Assembly: GCA_934122395.1 (NCBI GenBank)
Contig: CAKOWQ010000002.1
Location: 216,501-280,500 of the forward strand
Direction of reading: 5' to 3'
Length of the DNA stretch: 64,000 nt
Origin: an uncultured Bacilli bacterium
GTDB lineage: Bacteria > Bacillota_I > Bacilli_A > RF39 > UBA660
The first letter of the stretch is position 1; every line of letters begins with the position of its first letter. Under the pieces are notes generated by a model that was given only the letters and a program-made list of their open reading frames with translations, was not told the origin of the DNA and ran no database searches. This document shows positions 34,460 through 44,137 of the stretch, piece after piece. Made by a program: the position numbers and the translations under genes.

Positions 34460-35359
34460 TTATACACCAGTAGTATCAAACTCTGGTATAAAACTTGTCT
34501 TTTGTGTTTCTCCTTCTTGCATAAATCCGTTTTTAATTCCTATATCAATTGCATAATCAATTAATGAGGTGTATTCTTCATCATTTATTGTACGATTAAT
34601 TTCGGGATATTTTTGAATATTATTGGTTGGTGTATATTGGTTCATAATACTAATAAAGATATCGTCATTATAATTTTCCACAAGATAGTTTATAATTTTT
34701 TTAGAGTCTTCTAATAATCCTGGTAACATCATATGCCTTACTACCGTTCCTTTTACTAATAAACCTTCACCGTTAAAAATTGGTTTTCCTGTTTGACTAA
34801 TCATTTCGGCAATACTTTTACTTGCATATTCAAAATAGTTAGGACATTTAGAATATTTTATAGCATATCTATCGTCAAAATATTTAAAGTCTGGCAAATA
34901 TATATCAATATAACCTTTAAGCAATTTAATTGTTTCAACTTTTTCATATCCACTGCTATTGTATACGATTGGTAAGTTAAGACCTTTTTCTTTAGCTTGA
35001 GTAATTGCTTCTATTATTTGCGGTATAAAGTGGGTAGGGGTTACTAAATTAATGTTGTTAGCACCTTTACTTTGTAATTCTAGAAAAATTTCACTCAAGC
35101 GTTCAGGTGTTATTTTTTTTCCAAAGTTATTGGTAGAAATTTGAAAATTTTGACAAAATACACATTTTAAATTGCATCCAGAAAAGAAAACGGTGCCTGA
35201 TCCTTTTTTCCCAGAAATGATTGGTTCTTCCCAAAAGTGAAGGGCAGCTCTTGCAACCATTAAATCTTTTCCCATTTTGCAAAAACCCAATTCATTATTA
35301 TTCCTATTTACTCCACAATTTCGTGGGCAAAGCATACATTTATTTAATAATTCATTCAT
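34460..35359 (-). CDS. PflX-like radical SAM protein
   Basis: A 299-residue radical SAM protein related to pyruvate formate-lyase activating enzymes (PflX type). CMLCPRNCGVNRNNNELGFC forms an N-terminal four-Cys region, IISGKKGSGTVFFSGCNLKC leads to the CxxxCxxC cluster motif (CNLKCVFC), and NLVTPTHFIPQI and PDFKYFDDRYAIKYS follow. Enzymes of this branch have no established substrate, and no PFL gene is nearby. I chose the ATG at MNELLNK because the longer frame covers the promoter region (TGCTATAAT); the ribosome site is weak. Confidence 0.88.
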   Translation of the reverse strand: MNELLNKCMLCPRNCGVNRNNNELGFCKMGKDLMVARAALHFWEEPIISGKKGSGTVFFSGCNLKCVFCQNFQISTNNFGKKITPERLSEIFLELQSKGANNINLVTPTHFIPQIIEAITQAKEKGLNLPIVYNSSGYEKVETIKLLKGYIDIYLPDFKYFDDRYAIKYSKCPNYFEYASKSIAEMISQTGKPIFNGEGLLVKGTVVRHMMLPGLLEDSKKIINYLVENYNDDIFISIMNQYTPTNNIQKYPEINRTINDEEYTSLIDYAIDIGIKNGFMQEGETQKTSFIPEFDTTGV

Positions 35360-35377
35360 TTTTTCACATCCAAAAAT

Positions 35378-35386
35378 ATTATAGCA
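35378..35386 (-). promoter_or_regulatory. Extended -10 of the radical SAM gene
   Basis: TGCTATAAT on the minus strand, about 20 bases from the ATG; no good -35. Confidence 0.5.
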
Positions 35387-35418
35387 TATTATGTATAGAT
35401 AATTAGTTAAAATAATTG

Positions 35419-35447
35419 TTGACTTCATAAAAAGATAATGATATATT
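35419..35447 (+). promoter_or_regulatory. Promoter of the str operon
   Basis: TTGACT, 17-base spacer ending TGA, then TATATT, so both a -35 and an extended -10 are present. Start expected near 35454. Confidence 0.75.
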
Positions 35448-35453
35448 ATTGAT

Positions 35454-35546
35454 GCTGATTAATTTTAGGTTTTGCTTTGGGCAAAACTTATATTTAAGAT
35501 GAAAAATGATACACCTGGCGATGTGTAAGGAAAGGAGATTGAATTT
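35454..35546 (+). other. Leader of the str operon with two hairpins
   Basis: About 93 bases of untranslated leader. Hairpin 1 is GTTTTGC/GCAAAAC (35469-35487) with a five-base loop. Hairpin 2 is TACAC/GTGTA (35510-35527) with loop CTGGCGAT, directly before the rpsL ribosome site AAAGGAGAT. A ribosomal-protein autoregulatory site is possible, but I cannot match it to a named leader. Confidence 0.45.
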
Positions 35547-35966
35547 ATGCCTACAGTTAACCAATTAGTGAGAAAAAGCAGAAGCGATAAGACTAGAAAA
35601 AGTAAATCACCTGTTTTAGGAATTGGATTAAACAGTATTCAAAAGAAACAAACTGATCAAAAATCACCTCAAAAACGTGGAGTATGTACTCGTGTTGGAA
35701 CTATGACACCTAAGAAACCAAACTCAGCACTTCGTAAATATGCCCGTGTACGTTTAAGTAATGGTATGGAAGTAACTTGTTATATTCCAGGTATTGGTCA
35801 TAATTTACAAGAACATAGCGTTGTATTAATACGTGGTGGACGTGTAAAAGACTTGATCGGTGTACGTTATCACATTATTCGTGGTACTTTAGATACTGCT
35901 GGAGTTAAAGACAGAAAACAAGGACGTAGTAAATACGGAGCTAAAAGAGAAAAAAAATCTAAATAA
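35547..35966 (+). CDS. rpsL: 30S ribosomal protein S12
   Basis: Decoding-centre protein of the small subunit, 139 residues. Diagnostic stretches are PTVNQLVRKSR at the start, TPKKPNSALRKYARVRLSNG with the lysine of the streptomycin site, PGIGHNLQEHSVVLIRGGRVKDL with the second such region, and RYHIIRGTLDTAGVKDRKQGRSKYG. Both lysines are of the wild-type (streptomycin-sensitive) form. It is the first gene of the str operon; rpoB and rpoC are not upstream. Confidence 0.98.
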   Translation: MPTVNQLVRKSRSDKTRKSKSPVLGIGLNSIQKKQTDQKSPQKRGVCTRVGTMTPKKPNSALRKYARVRLSNGMEVTCYIPGIGHNLQEHSVVLIRGGRVKDLIGVRYHIIRGTLDTAGVKDRKQGRSKYGAKREKKSK

Positions 35967-35998
35967 TAGATTATCATAATCGAAGGGAGGACATAAAA

Positions 35999-36466
35999 AT
36001 GCGTAAAAGACGTGCGGTAAAAAGAGACGTTTTACCAGATCCAATATATAAATCAAAAGTAGTTACAAAACTAATTAATGCAATTATGTTAGATGGTAAA
36101 AAAGGAATTGCTCAAACAATCCTTTATGAAGCATTTGATATAGTTAAAGAGAAAACTGGTCAAGAACCAATGGAAGTTTTCAATAAAGCAATGGAAAACA
36201 TTAAACCAGCACTAGAAGTTAAATCTCGTAGAGTTGGTGGATCAAACTACCAAGTACCAATAGAAGTAACACCTGCTAGAAGCCAAGCATTAGGAATTCG
36301 TTGGTTAGTAAATTACTCTAGAGCTAGAGGCGGAAAAGGAATGGCTGAAAATTTAGCAGCTGAAATCATTGATGCATCTAATGGTACAGGTGCAGCTGTT
36401 AAGAAACGTGAAGATACTCATAGAATGGCAGAAGCTAATAAAGCATTTGCTCATTATCGTTGGTAG
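35999..36466 (+). CDS. rpsG: 30S ribosomal protein S7
   Basis: Primary 16S rRNA-binding protein that nucleates head assembly of the small subunit. The 155-residue product has the universal MRKRRAVKRDVLPDPIYKSK start, LDGKKGIAQTILYEAFD, KPALEVKSRRVGGSNYQVP, and ends NKAFAHYRW. GGGAGG precedes the ATG. It lies 32 bases after rpsL and 12 before fusA, the standard order. Confidence 0.98.
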   Translation: MRKRRAVKRDVLPDPIYKSKVVTKLINAIMLDGKKGIAQTILYEAFDIVKEKTGQEPMEVFNKAMENIKPALEVKSRRVGGSNYQVPIEVTPARSQALGIRWLVNYSRARGGKGMAENLAAEIIDASNGTGAAVKKREDTHRMAEANKAFAHYRW

Positions 36467-36478
36467 GAAGGGGTTAAC

Positions 36479-38548
36479 ATGGCAAGAGAAACAGCTTTAA
36501 ATAAAACAAGAAACCTAGGAATAATGGCACATATCGATGCAGGTAAAACTACTTGTACAGAACGTGTATTATTCCATACTAAGAAAATTCATAAAATTGG
36601 TGAAACTCATGATGGAGCTTCACAAATGGACTGGATGGAACAAGAGCAAGAACGTGGTATAACTATCACTTCTGCTGCTACTACAGCATTCTGGAAAGGA
36701 TATCGTTTCAATATCATTGATACTCCAGGACACGTAGACTTCACTATCGAAGTTAGTCGTAGTTTAAGAGTACTAGATGGTGCTGTAGCTTTAATTGATG
36801 CTCAAGCTGGTGTTGAACCACAAACTGAAACAGTATGGCGTCAAGCAACTGAATTTAAAGTTCCAAGAATTATTTTTGCTAATAAGATGGACAAAATGGG
36901 AGCTGACTTCGAGTATAGTTTAAAATCAATTGATTCTAGACTTGGAGTTAATGCTAAACCTATTGAATGGCCTATCGGAGCTGAAGATAATTTTAACGGA
37001 ATTATTGATTTAGTTACAATGAAAGCTTACCAATATGATGGTAAACAAGAAGAAGAACCAGTAGAAATTGAAATTCCTGCTGAGTTAAAAGATTTAGCTG
37101 AAGAAAAACATGCTGAATTAATTGAAGCAGTTGCTGAATTTGATGATGAAATGATGGAAGCATACCTTGAAGGTAATGATATTTCTGTTGAACAAATCAA
37201 AAAAGCAATAAGAAAAGGAACACTTGAAGTTAAGTTCTTCCCAGTAATGTGTGGAACTGCTTTAGGTAATAAAGGTATCAAATTATTACTAGATGCTGTT
37301 ATTGATTATTTACCAGCTCCTACAGATGTAGAATCTATTAAAGGAACTGACTTAAATGGTAATGAAGCAGTAAGACATCCTAGTGATAGTGAACCATTTA
37401 GTGCATTAGCATTTAAAGTTATGACTGACCCATTCGTTGGACGTTTAACTTTCTTTAGAGTATACTCTGGGCATTTAAGTAGTGGATCTTATATTTTGAA
37501 CTCTACTAAAGATACAAAAGAAAGAATTGGTCGTATCTTACAAATGCATGCTAATAACAGAACTGAAATTTCTGAAGTATTTACAGGAGATATTGCTGCA
37601 GCAGTAGGATTAAAAAATACTACTACTGGTGATACACTTTGTGATGAAAAGAAACCAGTTATCCTTGAATCAATGGAATTCCCAGAACCAGTTATCCAAT
37701 TAGCTGTTGAACCAAAATCAAAGGCTGACCAAGATAAGATGGGTATTGCATTACAAAAATTAGCTGAAGAAGATCCAACATTTAGAGTTCATACAGACCA
37801 TGAGACTGGTCAAACAGTTATTTCTGGTATGGGTGAATTACACTTAGACGTTCTAGTTGATAGAATGAGAAGAGAATTCAATGTTGAAGCTAATGTTGGT
37901 AAACCACAAGTTGCTTATCGTGAAACTATCAAGAAAGCAGCTGATTGCGAAGGTAAATATATTAAACAATCTGGTGGACGTGGACAATACGGACACGTAT
38001 GGGTTAAATTTGAACCAAATCCTGATAAAGGATATGAATTCGTTGATGCTATCGTTGGTGGTGTAGTTCCTCGTGAATATATTCCAGTAACTGATAAAGG
38101 ATTACAAGAAGCCCTAGAAGGCGGAGTTCTTGCAGGATATCCAATGATAGACGTTAAAGCAACATTATTTGATGGTTCTTACCATGATGTTGACTCAAGC
38201 GAAATGGCTTTCAAAATTGCTGCATCTATGGCATTAAAAGAAGCTAAAAATAAATGTAACCCAGTTCTACTTGAACCAATAATGAAAGTTGATGTAACTG
38301 TACCAGATGAATATTTTGGTAACGTTATGGGTGACTTAACTAGTAGACGTGGACGTCCATTAGGACAAGAAAATAGAGGTAATGCTATTATGTTATCAGC
38401 AATGGTACCTCTAGCAGAAATGTTTGGTTATGCTACTTCATTAAGAAGTAACAGCCAAGGAAGAGGTCAATTCATTATGACATTCGATCACTATGAAGAA
38501 GTACCTAAAAATATCGCTGAAGAAATTATTAAAAAAAGCGGTAATTAA
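36479..38548 (+). CDS. fusA: Elongation factor G
   Basis: Translocation GTPase of 689 residues. G1 is MAHIDAGKTTCTERVLFHTK, G2 region RGITITSAATT, G3 DTPGHVDFTIEV, G4 NKMDKMGADF. Domains III to V follow with MGELHLDVLVDRMRREF, SGGRGQYGHVW and GDLTSRRGRPLGQ. Codon use shows more GAA, CGT and AAC than surrounding genes, as expected for high expression. AAGGGGTTAAC precedes the ATG. Confidence 0.98.
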   Translation: MARETALNKTRNLGIMAHIDAGKTTCTERVLFHTKKIHKIGETHDGASQMDWMEQEQERGITITSAATTAFWKGYRFNIIDTPGHVDFTIEVSRSLRVLDGAVALIDAQAGVEPQTETVWRQATEFKVPRIIFANKMDKMGADFEYSLKSIDSRLGVNAKPIEWPIGAEDNFNGIIDLVTMKAYQYDGKQEEEPVEIEIPAELKDLAEEKHAELIEAVAEFDDEMMEAYLEGNDISVEQIKKAIRKGTLEVKFFPVMCGTALGNKGIKLLLDAVIDYLPAPTDVESIKGTDLNGNEAVRHPSDSEPFSALAFKVMTDPFVGRLTFFRVYSGHLSSGSYILNSTKDTKERIGRILQMHANNRTEISEVFTGDIAAAVGLKNTTTGDTLCDEKKPVILESMEFPEPVIQLAVEPKSKADQDKMGIALQKLAEEDPTFRVHTDHETGQTVISGMGELHLDVLVDRMRREFNVEANVGKPQVAYRETIKKAADCEGKYIKQSGGRGQYGHVWVKFEPNPDKGYEFVDAIVGGVVPREYIPVTDKGLQEALEGGVLAGYPMIDVKATLFDGSYHDVDSSEMAFKIAASMALKEAKNKCNPVLLEPIMKVDVTVPDEYFGNVMGDLTSRRGRPLGQENRGNAIMLSAMVPLAEMFGYATSLRSNSQGRGQFIMTFDHYEEVPKNIAEEIIKKSGN

Positions 38549-38654
38549 TTAAATAATAACAAGGAAATAACCTTGATTATTATATAAAAAATAGTTGATA
38601 ATTTATCAATTATTAGATAAAATAAAATAGTAATTAAAAAAGGAGGAAATAAAA
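38549..38654 (+). other. fusA-tuf spacer with two AT-rich hairpins
   Basis: One imperfect stem (ATAATAACAAGG with CCTTGATTATTAT, 38553-38583) and one palindrome (TTGATAATTTATCAA, about 38594-38608). Neither is followed by a T run, so they are not good terminators. They may be processing or stabilising stems, or part of a separate tuf leader; no strong promoter is seen. Confidence 0.4.
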
Positions 38655-39824
38655 ATGGCAAAAGAAAAATTTAACAGAAGTAAACCACATGTTAATGTAG
38701 GTACAATCGGTCACGTTGACCATGGTAAAACTACTTTAACTGCTGCTATTACTAAAGTTTTAGGAGCAGCTGTTGATTTTGCTGATATCGACAAAGCACC
38801 AGAAGAAAGAGAAAGAGGTATCACAATTAATACTGCTCACGTTGAGTATGAGACTGCTAAACGTCACTATGCTCACGTTGACTGTCCAGGACATGCTGAC
38901 TATGTTAAGAACATGATTACAGGTGCAGCACAAATGGATGGAGCAATCTTAGTTATTGCTGCTACAGATGGACCAATGGCACAAACTCGTGAACACATCT
39001 TACTTGCTCGTCAAGTTGGAGTACCAAGAATGGTAGTATTCATGAACAAATGTGATATGGTTGATGACCCAGAATTATTAGACTTAGTAGAAATGGAAAT
39101 TCGTTCATTATTAGACGAATATGGATTCGATGGAGAAAATACTCCAATTATCCGTGGTTCTGCATTAAAAGCTCTTGAAGGAGATCCTAAATATGTAGCT
39201 TCAGTTGAAGAATTAATGAACGCTGTTGACGAATGGATCCCAACTCCAGAACGTGATACTGACAAACCATTCTTAATGAGTATTGAAGACGTATTCACAA
39301 TCACTGGACGTGGAACTGTTGTTACAGGACGTGTTGAACGTGGACAATTAAAGTTGAATGACGAAGTTGAAATAGTTGGTATTAAACCTACTAAGAAGAC
39401 AGTTGTTACTGGTATCGAAATGTTCAGAAAACAACTTGATTATGCTGAAGCAGGAGACAATGCTGGTGTATTATTACGTGGTATTGCTCGTGAAGAAGTT
39501 GAACGTGGTCAAGTTCTTGCTAAACCAGGAAGCGTTACTCCACATACTACTTTCAAAGCAGAAGTATATGTTCTTTCTAAAGAAGAAGGTGGAAGACATA
39601 CTCCATTCTTTGCAAACTATCGTCCACAATTCTATTTCAGAACTACAGACGTTACAGGTGTAATTGAATTACCTGCTGGAGTAGACATGGTTATGCCAGG
39701 TGATAACGTAACTATCACTGTTGAATTAATTCACCCAATCGCAATTGAAAATGGAACTAAGTTCTCAATTCGTGAAGGTGGACGTACAGTTGGTGCTGGT
39801 TCAGTATCAGAAATTATTAAATAA
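38655..39824 (+). CDS. tuf: Elongation factor Tu
   Basis: Delivers aminoacyl-tRNA to the ribosome. The 389-residue GTPase shows G1 GHVDHGKTTLTAAI, the switch region RGITINTAHVEYE, G3 DCPGHADYVKNMI, G4 NKCDMVDDPE, and domains II-III with TGRGTVVTGRVERGQ, GRHTPFFANYRPQFYFRTTDVTG and IREGGRTVGAGSV. AGGAGG precedes the ATG. Codon use is the most biased in the window. It is followed by a strong terminator. Confidence 0.98.
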   Translation: MAKEKFNRSKPHVNVGTIGHVDHGKTTLTAAITKVLGAAVDFADIDKAPEERERGITINTAHVEYETAKRHYAHVDCPGHADYVKNMITGAAQMDGAILVIAATDGPMAQTREHILLARQVGVPRMVVFMNKCDMVDDPELLDLVEMEIRSLLDEYGFDGENTPIIRGSALKALEGDPKYVASVEELMNAVDEWIPTPERDTDKPFLMSIEDVFTITGRGTVVTGRVERGQLKLNDEVEIVGIKPTKKTVVTGIEMFRKQLDYAEAGDNAGVLLRGIAREEVERGQVLAKPGSVTPHTTFKAEVYVLSKEEGGRHTPFFANYRPQFYFRTTDVTGVIELPAGVDMVMPGDNVTITVELIHPIAIENGTKFSIREGGRTVGAGSVSEIIK

Positions 39825-39839
39825 TAATAACTGTATTTC

Positions 39840-39865
39840 AGGAAATCGCAAGATTTCCTTTTTTG
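39840..39865 (+). terminator. Terminator after tuf
   Basis: AGGAAATC/GATTTCCT stem with GCAA tetraloop and a seven-T tail. Confidence 0.92.
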
Positions 39866-39891
39866 TTGCATAAAAAAAGAAGCACTGGCTT

Positions 39892-41151
39892 CTATTTAGG
39901 AATATTTTTAAATGAATCTTCAATTGGTAGACTTTTATATAATGCAAATATAGGATTATTAATAATTAGATTAAATTCACCGATGTATTCATAGGCTATA
40001 GCGCCAAAGCCAAATTTAACTTCATTAAGACCTTTATATTGAGATGAAGATTTAGGATTTAATTCTATTACAGCATTTAAGTTTATGTAATTATAATCAC
40101 TGTTAAGATATTTTTTAATTATTTCCCACTTAGTTAAATATAGTGAGCAGAATTTACTATATGTTGTGTCATACCCTTCTATTAATAAATTAACTGTATC
40201 TTTATGTCTGATTATTATACTGCCACCTATAACTATCCCTTCTGGATGGTTTCTTAATAAAGTAATAGAATTAACTAAGTAATCTTTATATATGACTAAT
40301 AACTTATCGGATTCCATTTTTTTACTTAGGATCTCTTTCATGTCTTTGCCTTTATATCCATCCCTACTAATGATATTATTAAGGTATTCGTTATATTCTT
40401 GTTCTTTTTCATACAATAAACGACTTCCTTCAACATATTTTTCGGTGTTTAATTTTGCTACATAAACTTCGGCATCATCTTTGAAGTGTTTTAACAAGTC
40501 TTGATAGTATTTAAGAGAATAATTCCCTTTTCTTGCAATGAAAGGATATATTTTTTCTATATCATCATTTGATTGGTATACTTCAACACCTAGTTTAATA
40601 GCTTTACGAATTTTATTACGAATTTGTTTAGATAATATTTTAAATAAGACTTCTTCTTCTTGATGGAGATTTAAGTAAGCTACTTCACGTGGTTTTATAG
40701 ATTCCAAACCCGAATTAAATCCACAGTGATAGAAGCCAGCTTCTTTAAAAGTTTCCATAATATTATCTTTATTAGTGTTAGATTCTATAATGTTGCCATT
40801 TTTATCTTTTTTATTTAACAATATAAGTGGATCGATTTTTAATAAAATAAATTTTTCTTTAAATAAGTAGTTTTTTAATTCTTTTGTTATTTCAATTAAA
40901 TTACTATAATCGCTGTAATCTGTTAGTATTCCTCTAGGAGCATAACCATATCTGAAACCTACAAATGATGCTTTAGATATTATTAATGTTGCACCTACTA
41001 GTTGAGCACCATCATAAAACCCTAAATATAATGATTTGAAACCACAATCTCTCATTAGTTTTCCATAAGAGGATGATTGATAATAGCTAGAATATAAACT
41101 ATTAATAGCAAAGCTATCAAATTCTTGTTCACTAATAGGTACTATTTTCAT
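39892..41151 (-). CDS. FemA/FemB/MurM-like aminoacyltransferase (copy 3)
   Basis: A 419-residue FemAB paralogue. Motifs are YQSSSYGKLMRDCGFKSLYLG, YGYAPRGILTDY, LKIDPLILLNKKDKNG and FGFGAIAYEYIGEFNL. It is the most divergent of the four: the C-terminal YNFYGI of the others is replaced by NYINLNAVIELN, and the coiled-coil insert around residues 210-250 is shorter. AAGGAGAGG precedes the ATG. It lies divergent to murD, with only about 118 bases between the starts, which keeps it in a cell-wall context. The predicted role is addition of an amino acid to the cross-bridge or to a lipid. Confidence 0.87.
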   Translation of the reverse strand: MKIVPISEQEFDSFAINSLYSSYYQSSSYGKLMRDCGFKSLYLGFYDGAQLVGATLIISKASFVGFRYGYAPRGILTDYSDYSNLIEITKELKNYLFKEKFILLKIDPLILLNKKDKNGNIIESNTNKDNIMETFKEAGFYHCGFNSGLESIKPREVAYLNLHQEEEVLFKILSKQIRNKIRKAIKLGVEVYQSNDDIEKIYPFIARKGNYSLKYYQDLLKHFKDDAEVYVAKLNTEKYVEGSRLLYEKEQEYNEYLNNIISRDGYKGKDMKEILSKKMESDKLLVIYKDYLVNSITLLRNHPEGIVIGGSIIIRHKDTVNLLIEGYDTTYSKFCSLYLTKWEIIKKYLNSDYNYINLNAVIELNPKSSSQYKGLNEVKFGFGAIAYEYIGEFNLIINNPIFALYKSLPIEDSFKNIPK

Positions 41152-41269
41152 TATATCCTCTCCTTATATATACTAAATTATAACATATTGGATGGTAATT
41201 TAAAATAATATACTACAAAAAAAATATAATAATAGTATAATGATATTAGGTAATAGAGAGGTGTTTATA

Positions 41270-42613
41270 GTGTTTGAAAATAATAAAATATTTATTCTAG
41301 GATTCGCCCGTAGTGGATACGAAGCTGCAAAATTACTTGCGAAAAGAGGAAACACAGTAATATTAAATGACATGAAAACGGAACAAGATGAAGAAAAAGT
41401 AAAAGAATTAGAGGACCTTGGGGTCGAAATCATTTTAGGAAGTCATCCTGATGATATTTTAGATGAGAGCTTTGATTATTTAATTAAGAATCCTGGAGTT
41501 CCAATTGATCATAAATATGTTTTAAAGGCTAGAGAACTTGGAATAGAAGTGATTAATGAAGTGGAAATGGCTTATAGACTTATGCCACGTGAAGATGTAA
41601 TATTAGTAGGAATTACAGGAACAAATGGTAAAACAACTACTACAACATTAATCTATGAAATTATAAAAACTGCTGGTAAAAGAGTTCATTTAACTGGTAA
41701 TATTGGTTACCCATTATGTGGTTTCTTAGATAAATTAGAAAAAGATGATATTATTGTAATGGAGGTTTCTTGTCAGCAATTAGAAAACTTGGATAAATTT
41801 AATCCAGATATTGCAGTTATGACTAATTTATCGGAAGCACATATTGATTTTTTAAAGAGTTATGAAAATTACAAAAGAGTAAAAGGTAAAATATTTAAAA
41901 ACCAAACTAAAGATGATGTGGCAATTTTAAATATTGAAAATGAAGATGTAATTAATTTAACTAAAGATATTAAGTCTACTGTTAAGTATTTTTCTAGTAA
42001 AGATGTTATAAATGGCTGTTATATAAGGGATAATGCTATATACTATTATGATGAAAAAATAGTTGATTTAAGCGATGTAAAACTAGTGGGTAATCATAAT
42101 TATGAGAATATTATGGCTGCAATAATGGTTGTAAAAGAATTAAATATTGATAATGAAGCAATAAATAAGGTATTAACAACATTTACAGGAGTTGAACATA
42201 GATTAGAATTCGTAAAAGAAGTTAATAAGAGAAGTTTCTATAATGATTCTAAGGCCACTAATATAAAATCTACTCAAATAGCTTTAGCATCATTTAATAG
42301 ACCTACTATATTAATACTAGGTGGAATGGAGCGCCATCAAGATTTCTTTGAACTAAAGGATTATATGAGGAATGTTAAGCTAATTGTATGTTATGGTGAA
42401 AACAAGAATAGAATAAAAGAATTCGGGGATACTTTAATGATAGAGACCGTTGTTGTTGATAATTTACGGGAAGCTGTTTCTAAAGCATATGAATTATCGA
42501 GTGAAAATGATGTAATATTATTAAGTCCTGCTTCTGCTTCTTGGGATCAATATAAATGCTTTGAAGATAGAGGTACAGAGTTTAAAAATGAAGTTTTGAA
42601 ATTAGGTGAATAA
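41270..42613 (+). CDS. murD: MurD, UDP-MurNAc-L-Ala:D-Glu ligase
   Basis: Adds D-glutamate to UDP-MurNAc-L-alanine in the cytoplasm during peptidoglycan precursor synthesis. The 447-residue product has the N-terminal UDP-binding domain (IFILGFARSGYEAAKLL), ATP loop GITGTNGKTTTTTLIY, MTNLSEAHIDFLKSY, VEHRLEFV, NDSKATNIKSTQIAL, and SPASASWDQYKCFEDRGTEF. I set the start at the GTG six bases after GAGAGGTG; the longer ATG frame begins in promoter sequence (TATAAT at 41236). It is followed after one base by eno. Confidence 0.95.
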   Translation: MFENNKIFILGFARSGYEAAKLLAKRGNTVILNDMKTEQDEEKVKELEDLGVEIILGSHPDDILDESFDYLIKNPGVPIDHKYVLKARELGIEVINEVEMAYRLMPREDVILVGITGTNGKTTTTTLIYEIIKTAGKRVHLTGNIGYPLCGFLDKLEKDDIIVMEVSCQQLENLDKFNPDIAVMTNLSEAHIDFLKSYENYKRVKGKIFKNQTKDDVAILNIENEDVINLTKDIKSTVKYFSSKDVINGCYIRDNAIYYYDEKIVDLSDVKLVGNHNYENIMAAIMVVKELNIDNEAINKVLTTFTGVEHRLEFVKEVNKRSFYNDSKATNIKSTQIALASFNRPTILILGGMERHQDFFELKDYMRNVKLIVCYGENKNRIKEFGDTLMIETVVVDNLREAVSKAYELSSENDVILLSPASASWDQYKCFEDRGTEFKNEVLKLGE

Positions 42614-42614
42614 G

Positions 42615-43844
42615 ATGAAGATAAAAGATATTATAGGTAGAGAAGTTTTGGATTCAAGGGGAAATCCTACCGTTGAAGTAGAAGTTGTATTAGAAAATGG
42701 GGTTTATGCTATTGCAATGGTTCCTTCTGGTGCATCAACTGGTGAACGTGAAGCATTGGAATTAAGAGACGGTGGAGCTAGGTATTTAGGCAAAGGTGTT
42801 ACTAAAGCTGTTAATAATGTAAACAGTGTTATAAAAGGAAATTTAGTTGGGATTAATGTGCTTGAACAGCATAAAATAGATGATATAATGATTAATTTAG
42901 ATGGAACTGTAAATAAAAGCAAATTAGGCGCAAACGCTATTTTAGGTGTTTCAATGGCTTGTTTAAAGGCGGCTAGTTTAGCTAGTAATAAAGAATTATT
43001 TGATTACATAGGTGATAATTACAGTATGCCTAGACCAATGATGAATATTTTAAATGGTGGAGTACATGCTGATAATAATTTGGATTTTCAAGAATATATG
43101 ATTGTTCCAAATGCCGGTAGTTTTAAAGAAATGTTAAGAATTGCTTCTGAAGTTTTTCATACATTGAAAAATATATTAAAAGAAAAAGGATTAGCAACAA
43201 GTGTTGGTGATGAAGGCGGCTTTGCTCCTAGTTTATCTAATAATAAAGAAGGCCTTGATTTAATAATAAAAGCTATTAACGATGCAGGGTATAGACCTGG
43301 ATTAGATGTAAGTATTGCTCTTGATGTAGCAGCTAGTGAGTTTTATAAAGATGGGAAATATCACTTGGAAAGTGAGAATAAGACTTTGACAACTAAAGAA
43401 TTAACTGATTACTATATTGAACTTATTAATAACTATCCTATTATTTCAATCGAAGATCCTTTTGACCAAAATGATTGGGACGGATTTAGTAAGTTCACTA
43501 GGCTTGTGGGAAACAGAATTCAAATAGTAGGTGATGATTTGTTTGTTACTAATAAAAAGTATTTACAAGAGGGTATTGAAAAAGGTGCATGTAATGCCAT
43601 ATTGATTAAATTAAATCAAGTGGGTACAGTAACAGAAACTTTGGAAACCATTGATCTTGCAAGAGCAAATGGCTATAAAACAATTATTTCTCATAGAAGC
43701 GGTGAAACTGAAGATACAATAATTGCAGATTTAGCTGTTGGGCTTAATATGGGACAGCTCAAAACAGGGTCATTATCTAGAAGTGAGAGAATTGCTAAAT
43801 ATAATAGATTATTACGAATTGAAGAAAAATTAATGGATAACTAA
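42615..43844 (+). CDS. eno: Enolase
   Basis: Dehydrates 2-phosphoglycerate to phosphoenolpyruvate, Mg2+-dependent. The 409-residue product is slightly short (usual about 430). Motifs: GREVLDSRGNPTVEVEV, VPSGASTGEREALELRDG, SKLGANAILGVSMA, VGDEGGFAPS, ISIEDPFDQNDW with metal ligands, GDDLFVTN, KLNQVGTVTETLE with the catalytic Lys, and SHRSGETEDTIIADLAV. The ATG lies inside the AGGTGAATAAG ribosome region at the murD stop, so translation is coupled to murD, an unusual wall-glycolysis pairing. Confidence 0.97.
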   Translation: MKIKDIIGREVLDSRGNPTVEVEVVLENGVYAIAMVPSGASTGEREALELRDGGARYLGKGVTKAVNNVNSVIKGNLVGINVLEQHKIDDIMINLDGTVNKSKLGANAILGVSMACLKAASLASNKELFDYIGDNYSMPRPMMNILNGGVHADNNLDFQEYMIVPNAGSFKEMLRIASEVFHTLKNILKEKGLATSVGDEGGFAPSLSNNKEGLDLIIKAINDAGYRPGLDVSIALDVAASEFYKDGKYHLESENKTLTTKELTDYYIELINNYPIISIEDPFDQNDWDGFSKFTRLVGNRIQIVGDDLFVTNKKYLQEGIEKGACNAILIKLNQVGTVTETLETIDLARANGYKTIISHRSGETEDTIIADLAVGLNMGQLKTGSLSRSERIAKYNRLLRIEEKLMDN

Positions 43845-43916
43845 TAACTATTAACATTTTATTGCAAATCATATATAGTTATGGTAAAATACTTGTTAGA
43901 AAACGGAGGGATTGGT

Positions 43917-44132
43917 ATGAAGATATTTTTATTAATCATATCATTATTACTAATTGCCATTGTATTATTGCAAAGTAATAAAGCTGAGGGTGCATCACAA
44001 ATTATTTCTGGTGGAAATGCAGATTTATTCAGTAGAAGAAAAGAACGTGGTGCTGAATTATTAATTAGTAGATTAACTATGACATTAGGATTAATATTCT
44101 TTTTAGTAAGTTTAATTATGGAATTTGTATAA
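43917..44132 (+). CDS. secG: SecG preprotein translocase subunit
   Basis: Small SecYEG subunit of 71 residues with two membrane helices (IFLLIISLLLIAIVLLQSNKAEG and LTMTLGLIFFLVSLIMEF) joined by the conserved loop GASQIISGGNADLFSRRKERG. I chose the ATG after CGGAGGGATTGGT; the longer frame starts in the promoter region. The order eno, secG, rnr, smpB is conserved in Firmicutes. Confidence 0.92.
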   Translation: MKIFLLIISLLLIAIVLLQSNKAEGASQIISGGNADLFSRRKERGAELLISRLTMTLGLIFFLVSLIMEFV

Positions 44133-44137
44133 GATAA

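Noticed and set aside
38553..38583. Terminator between fusA and tuf
   Set aside because: A stem exists but no T run follows, so it is listed only as a leader hairpin.
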